Origin: Micromonospora violae
GTDB taxonomy: Bacteria; Actinomycetota; Actinomycetes; Mycobacteriales; Micromonosporaceae
Assembly (NCBI RefSeq): GCF_004217135.1
Contig: NZ_SHKK01000001.1
Location: forward strand, 1,798,001-1,862,000
Direction: 5' to 3'
DNA length: 64,000 nt
Under the pieces are notes generated by a model. That model saw only the letters and a program-made list of their open reading frames with translations, searched no databases and had not been told where the DNA came from. Of this stretch, positions 1 to 8,720 are shown piece by piece. Position numbers and translations under genes: made by a program. How positions within the stretch are numbered: position 1 is the first letter of the stretch; each line of letters opens with the position of its first letter.

Positions 1-38
1 CCAGCCCGGATCGGGCACCACAACTCCATGATCGACGG

Positions 39-77
39 GAGCGGGGGCGGGGGCGCGCGGGGGCGGGGGCGAGGGCT
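39..77 (+). other. G-rich tract next to the glyA stop
   Basis: The first 75 bases of the window carry no gene I can support. They contain a run of five-G blocks separated by single C or CGCGC spacers, ending at the glyA stop codon. On the + strand this could form a G-quadruplex; on the glyA transcript it would be C-rich. It may simply be low-complexity sequence. Confidence 0.4.
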
Positions 78-1512
78 AGCCCAGGTCGACCGAGGGGTAG
101 AGCGGGTGCGTGGCGAGCAGGTCGGTGGCCTGCCGGGCGACCTTGTCGGCCAGGCCCGCGTCCAGGGTGTACTTCGCCTTCGACGGGGTGCCGTCGGCGT
201 TGACGCCCGCGGTGGTCTGGGTCAGCACGGTGTGGATCAGCTCGGCGGTCTGGTCCATCTCGGCGGTGCCGAGGCCCCGGGTGGTCAGCGCCGGGGTGCC
301 GATGCGGATGCCCGAGGTGTACCAGGCGCCGTTCGGGTCCTGTGGGACCGAGTTGCGGTTGGTGACGATGCCCGAGTCGAGCAGGGCCTGCTCGGCCTGC
401 CGGCCGGTGAGCCCGTAACCGGACACGTCGATGAGCACCAGGTGGTTGTCGGTGCCGCCGGTGACCAGCTTCGCCCCCCGGCGCAGCAGCCCCTCGGCGA
501 GCGCCTGCGCGTTGTCCACGATCCGCTGGGCGTAGTCGGCGAAGTCGGGCCGGCGGGCCTCGGCGAGCGCGACCGCCTTGGCGGCCATCACGTGCGGCAG
601 CGGCCCGCCGAGCACCATCGGGCAGCCCCGGTCCACCTGGTCGGCCAGCTCCGGCTGGCAGAGCACCATGCCGCCGCGCGGGCCGCGCAACGACTTGTGC
701 GTGGTGGTCGTGACGATGTGCGCGTGCGGCACCGGGTCGAAGTCGCCGGTGAACACCTTGCCGGCCACCAGGCCCGCGAAGTGGGCCATGTCGACCATGA
801 AGGTGGCGCCGACCGAGTCGGCGATCTCGCGCAGGATCCGGAAGTTCACCTTCCGGGGGTACGCCGAGTAGCCGCCCACCAGGATCAGCGGCTTGAACTC
901 GCGGGCGACCTCGGCCACCCGGTCGTAGTCGATCAGGCCGGTCGCCGGGTCGGTGCCGTAGCTGCGCTGGTCGAACATCTTGCCGGAGATGTTCGGCCGG
1001 AAGCCGTGGGTGAGGTGACCGCCGGCGTCCAGCGACATGCCGAGCATCCGCTGGTTGCCCAGCTCGCGGCGCAGCGCGAACCAGTCGGCCTCGGTGAGGT
1101 CGTTGACCTGGCGGACCTGGGCCTTCTTCAGGGCGGGGGACTCCACCCGGTCGGCCAGCACCGCCCAGAAGGCGACCAGGTTGGCGTCGATGCCGGAGTG
1201 GGGCTGGACGTACGCGTGTGCGGCCCCGAACAGCTCCCGGGCGTGCTCGGCGGCGAGCGCCTCGACGGTGTCGACGTTCTGGCAGCCGGCGTAGAAGCGG
1301 CGACCGACGGTGCCCTCGGCGTACTTGTCGCTGAACCAGTTGCCCATGGCCAGCAGGGTCGCCGGGGAGGCGTAGTTCTCGCTGGCGATCAGCTTGAGCG
1401 ACTCTCGCTGGTCGGTCAGCTCGGCGCCGATGGCGTCGGCGACCCGCGGCTCGACAGCCCGGATCACCTCAAGGGCGCTCCGGAATGCGGTGGACTCGGC
1501 GTTGCGGGACAT
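76..1512 (-). CDS. glyA: Serine hydroxymethyltransferase
   Basis: PLP enzyme (478 aa) that interconverts serine plus tetrahydrofolate with glycine plus 5,10-methylene-THF in the cytosol, feeding one-carbon and purine metabolism. The PLP lysine lies in the [14 protein letters not shown] motif (about K273), with the cofactor-stacking histidine in DMAHFAGL (about H244) and N-terminal LIASENY. Compared with the usual 415-430 aa enzyme there is an insertion of about 40 residues after YVQPHSG (about 110-150), a known feature of one actinobacterial GlyA type. The ATG at 1512 is preceded by TTGGAGGTCGC, a strong ribosome binding site; upstream in-frame codons lie inside the riboswitch. Expression is likely controlled by the ZTP riboswitch just upstream. 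No oddities in the catalytic motifs. Confidence 0.95.
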   Translation of the reverse strand: MSRNAESTAFRSALEVIRAVEPRVADAIGAELTDQRESLKLIASENYASPATLLAMGNWFSDKYAEGTVGRRFYAGCQNVDTVEALAAEHARELFGAAHAYVQPHSGIDANLVAFWAVLADRVESPALKKAQVRQVNDLTEADWFALRRELGNQRMLGMSLDAGGHLTHGFRPNISGKMFDQRSYGTDPATGLIDYDRVAEVAREFKPLILVGGYSAYPRKVNFRILREIADSVGATFMVDMAHFAGLVAGKVFTGDFDPVPHAHIVTTTTHKSLRGPRGGMVLCQPELADQVDRGCPMVLGGPLPHVMAAKAVALAEARRPDFADYAQRIVDNAQALAEGLLRRGAKLVTGGTDNHLVLIDVSGYGLTGRQAEQALLDSGIVTNRNSVPQDPNGAWYTSGIRIGTPALTTRGLGTAEMDQTAELIHTVLTQTTAGVNADGTPSKAKYTLDAGLADKVARQATDLLATHPLYPSVDLG

Positions 1513-1535
1513 GCGACCTCCAACAGACGTGCGGG

Positions 1536-1625
1536 AAGGCCCAGGCGCTCGGCAAACGTCCACGTGACGAGGCCGCTCCCCGATGGTTCTCCATCCCCAC
1601 GCGCCAGTAACGGCCCGCGCCGATC
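1536..1625 (-). ncRNA. ZTP/ZMP (pfl) riboswitch upstream of glyA
   Basis: Read on the minus strand, the leader contains GTTACTGGCGC, then GATGG-AGAA-CCATC closing a hairpin, then CGGGGAGCGG, and after a variable linker GCCGAGCGCCTGGGCC. These are the conserved blocks of the pfl RNA, which binds the purine intermediates ZTP/ZMP (AICAR) and turns on one-carbon and purine genes when 10-formyl-THF runs short. Position (about 20 nt before the glyA start codon) and target gene fit the family exactly. The 3' domain lies close to the ribosome binding site, so translational control is plausible (inference). Identified from memory of the consensus; a covariance search would settle it. Confidence 0.85.
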
Positions 1626-1689
1626 CTACCGGGCCGGGCCCGGCCGTTCGGGTCGCCCTCCAGCGGAGCTCCGCCGAGGTTCGACGAAA

Positions 1690-1711
1690 GGCCCGGCGTG
1701 GGTGCCGGGCC
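1690..1711 (-). terminator. Hairpin terminator after nnrD
   Basis: GGCCCGGC/GCCGGGCC perfect 8-bp stem with a 6-nt loop, 35 bp beyond the nnrD stop and before the glyA riboswitch. No U-tract, as is common in high-GC actinomycetes. Confidence 0.6.
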
Positions 1712-1745
1712 CTTCGGTGTACGCGGGCGCCTCAGGCCGTCCGCC

Positions 1746-2615
1746 TCAGACCATGGCGAGTGTGCGGGGGATCTCGTCGAGCAACTCCCGAGCGAGGAAC
1801 CCGATCCGGCCGTAGCGGGGGATCAGCCGTTGACCGCTCACCGCGTGCGCGAACGAGCCCCAGCAGGCCGCCTGTGCCGGGTCGGCACCCCGCGACAGCA
1901 GCCCGGCCAGCAGTCCGGCGAGCACGTCCCCGCTGCCGGAGGTGCCCAGACCGGCGTCGCCGCTCTCCTCCCGCCAACCCCGCCCGTCCGGGGCGGCCAC
2001 GTGCCCGTACAGCGACACGACCGCCTCGTACCGGGCGGCCACCTCGGCCGCCTCGGCGTCCAGGTCGTCGCCCGGGTCCCGTCCGAGCAGGTGGCCGGCC
2101 TCGGTGACGTTGGGGGTGAGCACCACGGGCCGACCCGAGCCGACCAGCAGGTCCGGTGCGTGGCTGAGCGCACCGAGGGCGTACGCGTCGAGCACCAGCG
2201 AGGTGTCCGGGCGGGCCGCCTCCAGGACCAGGCCCAGCAGGTGGTTGGTCTCGTCGATCGCCTTCAGGCCGGGGCCGAGCGCCACCACATCGGCCTGCGC
2301 GACCAGGTCGCCGAGCTGTCCGTCGCGGTCGGCGGCCACCGCGCCGTCGGCGGTCTCGGGCAGACCGACCACCAGCGCCTCGGGCACCTGGATGCTCAGC
2401 GTCGCGGCGGTGGACTCGGCGGCGGCGAGTTGGAGCACCCCGGCGCCGGCGCGCAACGCGGCCACCCCGGCGAGCAGCACCGCGCCCGGCGTGAAGCGGG
2501 AACCACCGACCACCAGTACGGTGCCCCGGCTCTCCTTCCCACCGACCGGCACCGGCAGCGCCCAGTCCCGCAGCAACCCGGGCGTGATCACCTTCACCTC
2601 AGACCGGCTCGGCAT
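1746..2615 (-). CDS. nnrD: ADP-dependent NAD(P)H-hydrate dehydratase
   Basis: Ribokinase-like protein (289 aa) that repairs damaged NADHX/NADPHX, dehydrating the S-epimer at the expense of ADP. Visible marks are the N-terminal VLVVGGSRFTPGA motif, ALGPGL, the LTPNVTEAGHLL block and the C-terminal nucleotide-binding GTSGSGDVLAGLLAG, whose Asp is the catalytic base. The epimerase half (NnrE) of the bifunctional enzyme is absent, so this is the stand-alone dehydratase. I choose the ATG at 2615 because GGGAGGACGAG precedes it; an in-frame codon at 2645 would overlap the upstream gene further. It overlaps the 3' end of the phosphatase gene by 17 bp, suggesting coupled translation. Confidence 0.85.
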   Translation of the reverse strand: MPSRSEVKVITPGLLRDWALPVPVGGKESRGTVLVVGGSRFTPGAVLLAGVAALRAGAGVLQLAAAESTAATLSIQVPEALVVGLPETADGAVAADRDGQLGDLVAQADVVALGPGLKAIDETNHLLGLVLEAARPDTSLVLDAYALGALSHAPDLLVGSGRPVVLTPNVTEAGHLLGRDPGDDLDAEAAEVAARYEAVVSLYGHVAAPDGRGWREESGDAGLGTSGSGDVLAGLLAGLLSRGADPAQAACWGSFAHAVSGQRLIPRYGRIGFLARELLDEIPRTLAMV

Positions 2616-3330
2616 GGATCTCGTCCTCCCTGGTCGGCTGGGCACCCTGCTGATGGAGGTGCTCGACGTCGTTGAAGGCGGTGAGCGCCAGTCGGTTCTC
2701 GGCGTCCGCCGACCACTGGGTGATCGAGCAGTTGGCGATCACGTCGTGGCGGGTGAGCGCCATCAGCTCATCCTCGGTCAACCCCTCGACCAGGTAGCGC
2801 AGGAGGAAGACCAGCGCGTCGTGGCCGAAGAGCAGCACCCGGCAGCCTTCGTGGTCACGGCGCAGGTCACCGAGCAGCGTCCGCAGCCGCAACGCCACGT
2901 CCGTCCACGACTCCCCGCCCGGCGGCCGGTAGTAGAACTTGCCCAACCGGGCCCGACGCTCGGCTTCATCCGGGTAGCGCCGCCGCACCCCGTGCCCGGT
3001 CAACCCGTCGAGGATGCCCAGCTCCCGGTCGCGCAGCCGCTCATCGCGGTGCACGGGGATGTCGGTGCCGGCCAGCGCCAGCCGCGCGGTCTGCACCGCC
3101 CGCAGGTACGGCGACACCACCGCCACCTCGGGGCGCGTGGCGTCCGGCAGCTCAGCCAGCCACCGGCCGGTCGCCCGAGCCTGACCCTCGCCGGTGGCGG
3201 AGAGCGGCACGTCGGCGTCACGGTGCGTCAGATCGATCAGCTCCGCCCCCGACGCCTCGGCGTGCGTCGCCGCGACGTTCGCCGTGCTCTCACCGTGCCG
3301 GACGATCCAGAGGGTTGCCAGTTCCGCCAT
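2599..3330 (-). CDS. Histidine phosphatase family protein
   Basis: Phosphoglycerate-mutase-like phosphatase (243 aa). The phospho-histidine motif is WIVRHGESTANVAA near residue 11; SPYLRAVQTA supplies the second conserved Arg, and LLFGHDALVF holds the second catalytic His. The substrate cannot be told from sequence. The typical length and complete motif set suggest activity. It is the first gene of a two-gene unit with nnrD, whose start lies inside its 3' end. The ATG at 3330 follows a G-rich TAGGGGGGCC. Confidence 0.8.
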   Translation of the reverse strand: MAELATLWIVRHGESTANVAATHAEASGAELIDLTHRDADVPLSATGEGQARATGRWLAELPDATRPEVAVVSPYLRAVQTARLALAGTDIPVHRDERLRDRELGILDGLTGHGVRRRYPDEAERRARLGKFYYRPPGGESWTDVALRLRTLLGDLRRDHEGCRVLLFGHDALVFLLRYLVEGLTEDELMALTRHDVIANCSITQWSADAENRLALTAFNDVEHLHQQGAQPTREDEIHAEPV

Positions 3331-3438
3331 GCGGCCCCCCTACCCGGGCGCCGCCGTCGGTAACCGTGTCCGGTGGTCGCCATGCCGATGTCCGCTCGGT
3401 CGGCGTCCCGCCCGCCCTGGCGTCGTACCCTCGGTGGC

Positions 3439-4410
3439 GTGGCCACGGCGGTGGAGGAGATCCAGGTGGGGGAGCGGCTGGTCCGCGTCTCCAGCCCCGA
3501 CAAGCCGTACTTCCCCGAGCGTGGGCTGACCAAGCTGGATGTGGTCCGCTACTTCCTGGCGGTGGGTGACGGCATCCTGCGCGCGCTGCGGGATCGGCCG
3601 ACCATGCTGGAACGCTGGCCCCGCGGTGTCTTCGAGGGCGCGACGATCGCCACCCGGCAGACCAACCGGGGCGACGCGTTCTACCAGAAGCGGCTGCCGG
3701 CGGGCGCGCCCGACTGGGTGCGGACCGCGCACATCACCTTCCCCAGTGGCCGTACCGCCGACGAGGTCGCGCCGAGCGAGTTGGCCGTGGTGATCTGGGC
3801 GGCGAACCTGGGCACCCTGCGGTTCCACCCGTGGCCGGTCACGGCCGCCGACGTGGAACGCCCCGACCAGCTGCGCATCGACCTGGATCCGATGCCCGGG
3901 GTCGGTTTCGAGCAGGTGGTGCCGGTGGCGCACGAGGTGCGGGCGTTCCTCGCCGAGCTGGGCATGACCGGCTACCCGAAGACCACCGGCGGCCGGGGTC
4001 TGCACGTCTACCTGTCGATCGAGCCGCGGTGGAGCTTCGGGGAGTGCCGTCGGGCGGTGCTCGCGCTGGGCCGGGAGATGCAGCGTCGGCTACCGGACCT
4101 GGTCACCACCACCTGGTGGCGCGAACAGCGGGACCGGCCGGTCTTCGTCGACTACAACCAGATGGCCCGGGACCACACGGTGACCTCGGCGTACTCGATC
4201 CGGCCGACACCGGCGGCGCTGGTCTCCGCGCCGCTGGACTGGTCGGAGTTGGACCAGGTCCGGCCGGAGGACTTCGACGTGCTCAGCATGCCGGCCCGGT
4301 TCGCCGAGCGCGGTGACCCGCACGCCGGCCTGGACGGCGACCGGCACTCGCTGCAACCCCTGCTGGAGTTGGCCGACCGCGACGGGCTGGAGGCCCCGCC
4401 GGAGCGCTGA
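3439..4410 (+). CDS. Stand-alone LigD-type DNA polymerase/primase domain protein
   Basis: 323-residue protein matching the polymerase domain of the NHEJ ligase LigD (archaeo-eukaryotic primase fold), which fills gaps, often with ribonucleotides, at Ku-bound ends. The metal-binding DxD is in LRIDLDPMPG, the nucleotide-binding Ser/His block in TTGGRGLHVYLSIE, and the third acidic residue in VFVDYNQMARD, followed by the family signature YSIRPTPAALVSAPL. Neither the ligase nor the phosphoesterase domain is attached, and no Ku gene is in the window. The GTG at 3439 begins just before conserved sequence; longer in-frame starts reach back to 3373 with low-complexity residues. Convergent with the AsnC gene, only 10 bp apart. 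Confidence 0.85.
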   Translation: MATAVEEIQVGERLVRVSSPDKPYFPERGLTKLDVVRYFLAVGDGILRALRDRPTMLERWPRGVFEGATIATRQTNRGDAFYQKRLPAGAPDWVRTAHITFPSGRTADEVAPSELAVVIWAANLGTLRFHPWPVTAADVERPDQLRIDLDPMPGVGFEQVVPVAHEVRAFLAELGMTGYPKTTGGRGLHVYLSIEPRWSFGECRRAVLALGREMQRRLPDLVTTTWWREQRDRPVFVDYNQMARDHTVTSAYSIRPTPAALVSAPLDWSELDQVRPEDFDVLSMPARFAERGDPHAGLDGDRHSLQPLLELADRDGLEAPPER

Positions 4411-4420
4411 GCCCCGGCGG

Positions 4421-4927
4421 TCACGCCCAGGGGCTGCCGGCCCCGTCGAACTCCTCGAAGACCAGCCAGGTGCGGGTGGACAGCACCCCGGGAATGCTCT
4501 GCACCCGGCCCAGCACCACGTCGCGCAGCGCGGCGTTGTCCGGCGCGCGCACCAGCGCGAGCACGTCGTGGTCACCGCCGAGCAGGGCCGCGTGTTCGAT
4601 GTAGCGCACCCGGGCCAGCTCGGCCGACACCTCCCGCCAGGTGTTCTGCTCGATGGTCAGGGCGATGTACGCCGACGTGCCCAGCCCGGCCGCCTCGGGC
4701 GCCACCTGGGCCCGGAACCCGGTGATCACCCCGTTGCGCAGCAAGCGCTCCACCCGGGCGTACGCGTTGGTGCGGGAGATGTGGATCCGCTCGGCGAGGG
4801 TGCGCACCGACGTCCGACCGTCGCGGACCAGCTCGTCGAGGATCCGCCGGTCCACCTCGTCCAGCGCTCGGGCCGATCGTCCCGATCCCGCGCCCCGGCC
4901 TGCCTCGTCGGCGGTCTCCTGGCTCAC
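4421..4927 (-). CDS. Lrp/AsnC family transcriptional regulator (BkdR-like)
   Basis: 168-residue regulator: a winged helix (LDEVDRRILDELVRDGRTSVRTLAERIHIS..., about residues 23-75) followed by the RAM ligand-binding alpha/beta domain (about 85-160). It lies divergent to the bkd operon, as bkdR does in Streptomyces and Pseudomonas, so control of that operon by branched-chain amino acids is a reasonable inference. The GTG at 4927 is preceded by CGGAGGACCCGTCA, a strong site; an in-frame TTG at 4981 has none. The C-terminus (FDGAGSPWA) is full length. Confidence 0.82.
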   Translation of the reverse strand: MSQETADEAGRGAGSGRSARALDEVDRRILDELVRDGRTSVRTLAERIHISRTNAYARVERLLRNGVITGFRAQVAPEAAGLGTSAYIALTIEQNTWREVSAELARVRYIEHAALLGGDHDVLALVRAPDNAALRDVVLGRVQSIPGVLSTRTWLVFEEFDGAGSPWA

Positions 4928-5033
4928 TGACGGGTCCTCCGCATGCCAATCGTCCCGCCTTCCGTGTCGATCTTGAGTCAATCATCCATCAGGCGGAAGC
5001 ATAGGCCCACCACACGTCCCAGGAGGTTCCGCC
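4928..5033. promoter_or_regulatory. Divergent asnC/bkd control region
   Basis: 106-bp region between two divergent starts, containing the palindrome TTGAGTCAA (4973-4981) in a comparatively A+T-rich patch, and AGGAGG at 5021-5026 serving bkdA. A natural place for the regulator to bind both promoters. Assignment is by position only. Confidence 0.4.
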
Positions 5034-6200
5034 GTGACGACCACTCCCCAGGCGGTCCGCAGGGCATCCCCGCGCACCCGTCGAGCGGCCACCCCGCCCG
5101 ACCCGGCGCGTTCGTTGCTGCCGGACGCCGACCCGGTCCGCCTGCTCGCCGAGAACGGCACGCCGCTGCCGGTCCGCGCCGACTACCCCGAACCGCCCGC
5201 CGAGACGCTGCGCGAGATGTACCGCCGGATGGTGCTCGGCCGCCGCTTCGACACCCAGGCGACCGCCCTGACCAAGCAGGGCCGCCTCGCCGTCTACCCG
5301 TCCTCGCGTGGGCAGGAGGCGTGCCAGGTCGGCGCCGTCCTCGCGGTCCGTGACACCGACTGGGTCTTCCCCACCTACCGCGAGTCGGTGGCGCTGGTTG
5401 CCCGGGGCATCGACCCGGTCGAGGTGCTCACCCTGCTGCGCGGTGACTGGCACTGCGGCTACGACCCGGCCGAGGTACGCACCGCACCCCAGTGCACCCC
5501 CCTCGCGACCCAGTGCGTGCACGCCGCCGGGCTGGCCCACGGCGAGGCGTACCAGGGGCGCGACACCGTGGCGCTGGCCTTCATCGGTGACGGCGCCACC
5601 AGCGAGGGCGACTTCCACGAGGGGATCAACTTCGCCGCCGTGTTCAAGGCGCCGGTGGTCTACTTCGTGCAGAACAACCGGTACGCGATCAGCGTCCCGC
5701 TGTCGCGCCAGACCGCCGCGCCGTCGCTGGCCTACAAGGGCGTCGGCTACGGCGTACCCAGCGAGCAGGTCGACGGCAACGACCCGGTCGCGGTGCTCGC
5801 CGTGCTCACCCGCGCGGTCGCCCACGCCCGGGCCGGCAAGGGCCCGTTCCTGGTCGAGGCGCACACCTACCGGATGGAACCGCACACCAACGCCGACGAC
5901 GCCAGTCGCTACCGCGACGGCGCCGAGGTCGACGCCTGGCGGGACCGGGACCCGATCACCCGGCTGGAGACCTACCTGCGCGCCCGCGGTGTGCTCGACG
6001 ACGCGTCGGTCGCCGAGATCGCCGAGCAGGCCGAGACGTACGCGGCGGACCTGCGGACCCGGATGAACGAGCAGCCCACGGTCGACCCGTTGAGCCTCTT
6101 CGACCACGTCTACGCCGAACCCACCCCGCAGTTGATCGAACAGCGTGAGCAGGTCCGCGCCGAACTGGCCGCCGCCCGCGCCGAGGAAGGTGACGCCTGA
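5034..6200 (+). CDS. bkdA: 2-oxoacid dehydrogenase E1 alpha subunit (branched-chain type)
   Basis: 388-residue thiamine-diphosphate subunit that decarboxylates 2-oxoacids. The TPP motif runs from GDGATSEGDFHEG (about 185) to the closing NN at 214-215; SRGQEACQVG and RMEPHTNADDASRYR are typical of the branched-chain/acetoin branch. With bkdB and bkdC it forms a complex supplying isobutyryl-, isovaleryl- and 2-methylbutyryl-CoA, the primers of branched fatty acids. Pyruvate dehydrogenase is the main alternative; the divergent AsnC regulator favours the branched-chain assignment. GTG at 5034 with AGGAGG 7 nt upstream. The stop overlaps the next start (TGATG). Confidence 0.85.
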   Translation: MTTTPQAVRRASPRTRRAATPPDPARSLLPDADPVRLLAENGTPLPVRADYPEPPAETLREMYRRMVLGRRFDTQATALTKQGRLAVYPSSRGQEACQVGAVLAVRDTDWVFPTYRESVALVARGIDPVEVLTLLRGDWHCGYDPAEVRTAPQCTPLATQCVHAAGLAHGEAYQGRDTVALAFIGDGATSEGDFHEGINFAAVFKAPVVYFVQNNRYAISVPLSRQTAAPSLAYKGVGYGVPSEQVDGNDPVAVLAVLTRAVAHARAGKGPFLVEAHTYRMEPHTNADDASRYRDGAEVDAWRDRDPITRLETYLRARGVLDDASVAEIAEQAETYAADLRTRMNEQPTVDPLSLFDHVYAEPTPQLIEQREQVRAELAAARAEEGDA

Positions 6201-7201
6201 TGGCCACCACCATGGCGAAGGCGCTCAACACCGCGCTCGCCGACGCGCTCGCCGCCGACGACCGGGTCGTCGTCTTCGGTGAGGACGTCGGCGCGCTCGG
6301 CGGCGTCTTCCGGATCACCGACGGCCTCCAGGCCCGCTTCGGCGAGAACCGCTGCTTCGACACCCCCCTCGCCGAGGCCGGCATCGTCGGTTTCGCCGTC
6401 GGCCTGGCCATGTCCGGCCTGCGCCCGGTGGTCGAGATGCAGTTCGACGCGTTCGCGTACCCGGCGTTCGAGCAGATCGCCTCGCACGTGGCGAAGCTGC
6501 GCAACCGCACCCGGGGCGCGCTGAGCGTGCCGATCGTCATCCGGGTTCCGTACGCGGGCGGGATCGGCGGGGTCGAGCACCACTGCGACTCGTCCGAGGC
6601 GTACTACGCGCACACCCCCGGGCTCAAGGTGGTCACCCCGGCGACCGTCGACGACGCGTACTCGCTGCTGCGCGAGGCGATCGACGATCCCGACCCGGTG
6701 GTCTTCATGGAGCCCAAGAAGCTCTACTTCGCCAGCGCCGACGCGGACCTGCCGGCCCGCACCGAGCCGTTCGGCCGGGCCGTCGTGCGCCGCCCCGGAC
6801 GCGACGCCACCCTGGTGGCGTACGGGCCGGCGGTGCCGGTCGCGCTGGAGGCCGCCGAGGCAGCCCGGGAGGAAGGGTGGGACCTGGAGGTCGTCGACGT
6901 ACGCACGATCGTGCCGTTCGACGACGCCACCATCGCCGCCTCGGTCCGCCGGACCGGCCGGTGCGTGGTGATCCAGGAAGCGCCCGGTTTCGCGGGCGTC
7001 GGCGCGGAGATCGCCGCCCGGGTGCAGGAGCGCTGCTTCCACGCGCTGCACGCCCCGGTGCTGCGGGTCGCCGGGCTGGACATCCCGTACCCGGCGCCGA
7101 TGCTGGAGCACACCCACCTGCCCGGCGTGGACCGGGTGCTCGACGCGGTGGCCCGCCTGCAGTGGGACGACCAGCCGGACGCGCGTTGGGCGGCGGCATG
7201 A
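6200..7201 (+). CDS. bkdB: 2-oxoacid dehydrogenase E1 beta subunit
   Basis: 333-residue partner of the E1 alpha subunit. It has the family motifs VFGEDVGALGGVFRIT near the start, FDTPLAEAGIVGFAVGLA, the EMQFDAFAYPAFEQI block, and GGIGGVEHHCDSSEAYYAHTPGLKVVTPA. The C-terminal transketolase domain carries DVRTIVPFDDATI. The ATG shares a base with the bkdA stop, and its stop overlaps the bkdC start by four bases (ATGA), so the three subunits are translationally coupled. Confidence 0.88.
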   Translation: MATTMAKALNTALADALAADDRVVVFGEDVGALGGVFRITDGLQARFGENRCFDTPLAEAGIVGFAVGLAMSGLRPVVEMQFDAFAYPAFEQIASHVAKLRNRTRGALSVPIVIRVPYAGGIGGVEHHCDSSEAYYAHTPGLKVVTPATVDDAYSLLREAIDDPDPVVFMEPKKLYFASADADLPARTEPFGRAVVRRPGRDATLVAYGPAVPVALEAAEAAREEGWDLEVVDVRTIVPFDDATIAASVRRTGRCVVIQEAPGFAGVGAEIAARVQERCFHALHAPVLRVAGLDIPYPAPMLEHTHLPGVDRVLDAVARLQWDDQPDARWAAA

Positions 7202-8565
7202 CCACCGTCGACCGGACGCAGGTCTTCCTCCTGCCCGACCTGGGCGAAGGGCTGAGCGAAGCCGAGATCGTCGAGTGGCGGGTCGCGGTGGGTGACGTGG
7301 TCACGGTCGACCAGAGTGTGGTCGAGGTGGAGACCGCCAAGGCCGTCGTCGACGTGCCCTGCCCGTACGCCGGCCGGGTGGTCGCCCTGCACGGCGCGGC
7401 CGGCGAGGTACGCCCGGTCGGCCAGCCGTTGATCACCATCGCGCCGCTGGACGGGGGTGACGAGCCCGCCGGGCACGCCACCTACCGCGAGGAGGAGCGG
7501 GCCGGCTCCGGCAACGTGCTGATCGGGTACGGCACCGGCCACGGCAGCACCACCCGCCGTCGGCGTCGACCCCGGCTGGCGCTCGCCCCGGAACCGGTGG
7601 ACGCCGCCCGGGCCGACACGGCCCCGGCCGGCCACACCGCCCCGGGCGTGGGCACCGTGGCCGCTGATCCGGCGCGGTCACCGGCCGCCCTGGTCATCTC
7701 GCCGATCGTCCGGCGGCTGGCCCGTGACCACGGCGTGGACCTCACCACGCTGAGCGGCACCGGTCCCGGTGGCGTGATCCGCCGCGCCGACGTCGAGGCC
7801 GCGCTGACCGTGCCGGCCGTCCGGCTCACCGCCGTGCCGGACCCGCAGGTCGCGTCGGCCCCCGCCGGGGACGGCGACGTCGTCGTCCCGCTCACCGGCG
7901 TGCGCAAGGTGATCGCCGACAAGCTCTCCCGCAGCCGGCGGGAGATCCCGGAGGTGACCATCTGGGTCGACGTGGACGCCACCGGGCTGCTGGAGACCCG
8001 TGCCGCGATCAACGCGGCGACACCCGACGCGCCGGTGAGCATCCTGGCCCTGCTGGCCCGGATCTGCCTCAGCGGGCTGCGCCGGTTCCCGCAGCTCAAC
8101 GCCCGGGTCGACACCGAGGCGCAGCGCATCGTCCAGTCCGCGGGGGTGCACCTCGGCATCGCCGCGCAGACCGACCGGGGTCTGCTGGTGCCGGTGCTGC
8201 GCGACGCGCACCGGCTCACCACCGCCGAGCTGGCCGCCGAACTGGCGGCGACCACCGCCGCCGCGCGAGCCGGCAGCCTGCCCCCGGCCCGGCTGACCGG
8301 CGGCACCTTCACGCTGAACAACTACGGGGTGTTCGGCGTCGACGGCTCCACGCCGATCATCAACCACCCCGAGGCGGCGCTGCTCGGCATCGGTCGGATC
8401 GTGGACAAGCCGTGGGTGGTCGACGGGCAACTCGCCGTCCGCAAGGTGACGCAGCTCAGCCTCACCTTCGACCACCGGGTCTGCGACGGCGGGGTGGCCG
8501 GTGGCTTCCTGCGGCACGTCGCCGACTGCGTGGAGCGCCCCGCTCTGCTGATCGCCGCCGTCTGA
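7198..8565 (+). CDS. bkdC: Dihydrolipoamide acyltransferase (E2)
   Basis: 455-residue E2 core. One lipoyl domain (residues about 8-85) has its lipoylated lysine in EVETAKAVVDVP (K48); then a flexible Arg/Ala/Pro linker, a peripheral subunit-binding domain (about 166-200, ISPIVRRLARDHGVDL then GTGPGGVIRRADV), a second linker, and the acyltransferase domain ending with the catalytic DHRVCDGG motif (about 430). The dihydrolipoamide dehydrogenase (E3) is not in this operon and is presumably shared with other complexes elsewhere. A strong hairpin terminator follows 12 bp after the stop. Confidence 0.88.
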   Translation: MTTVDRTQVFLLPDLGEGLSEAEIVEWRVAVGDVVTVDQSVVEVETAKAVVDVPCPYAGRVVALHGAAGEVRPVGQPLITIAPLDGGDEPAGHATYREEERAGSGNVLIGYGTGHGSTTRRRRRPRLALAPEPVDAARADTAPAGHTAPGVGTVAADPARSPAALVISPIVRRLARDHGVDLTTLSGTGPGGVIRRADVEAALTVPAVRLTAVPDPQVASAPAGDGDVVVPLTGVRKVIADKLSRSRREIPEVTIWVDVDATGLLETRAAINAATPDAPVSILALLARICLSGLRRFPQLNARVDTEAQRIVQSAGVHLGIAAQTDRGLLVPVLRDAHRLTTAELAAELAATTAAARAGSLPPARLTGGTFTLNNYGVFGVDGSTPIINHPEAALLGIGRIVDKPWVVDGQLAVRKVTQLSLTFDHRVCDGGVAGGFLRHVADCVERPALLIAAV

Positions 8566-8576
8566 CGCGTACCCCC

Positions 8577-8609
8577 GGCCCCGGCGCTGCCCCGTGCGGC
8601 GCCGGGGCC
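8577..8609 (+). terminator. Terminator of the bkd operon
   Basis: Perfect 11-bp inverted repeat GGCCCCGGCGC / GCGCCGGGGCC around an 11-nt loop, starting 12 bp after the bkdC stop. Confidence 0.75.
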
Positions 8610-8720
8610 CGCGCACGCCCGGGGTTCCCCCGCGGTGTGATCGGCCGGGGTTTCCCGGCGGCCAGACCGGGAAGTCGGCCCCGCCGGAGCGCACCGAAAC
8701 GCGTCGAAGGGAGCCGGCCG

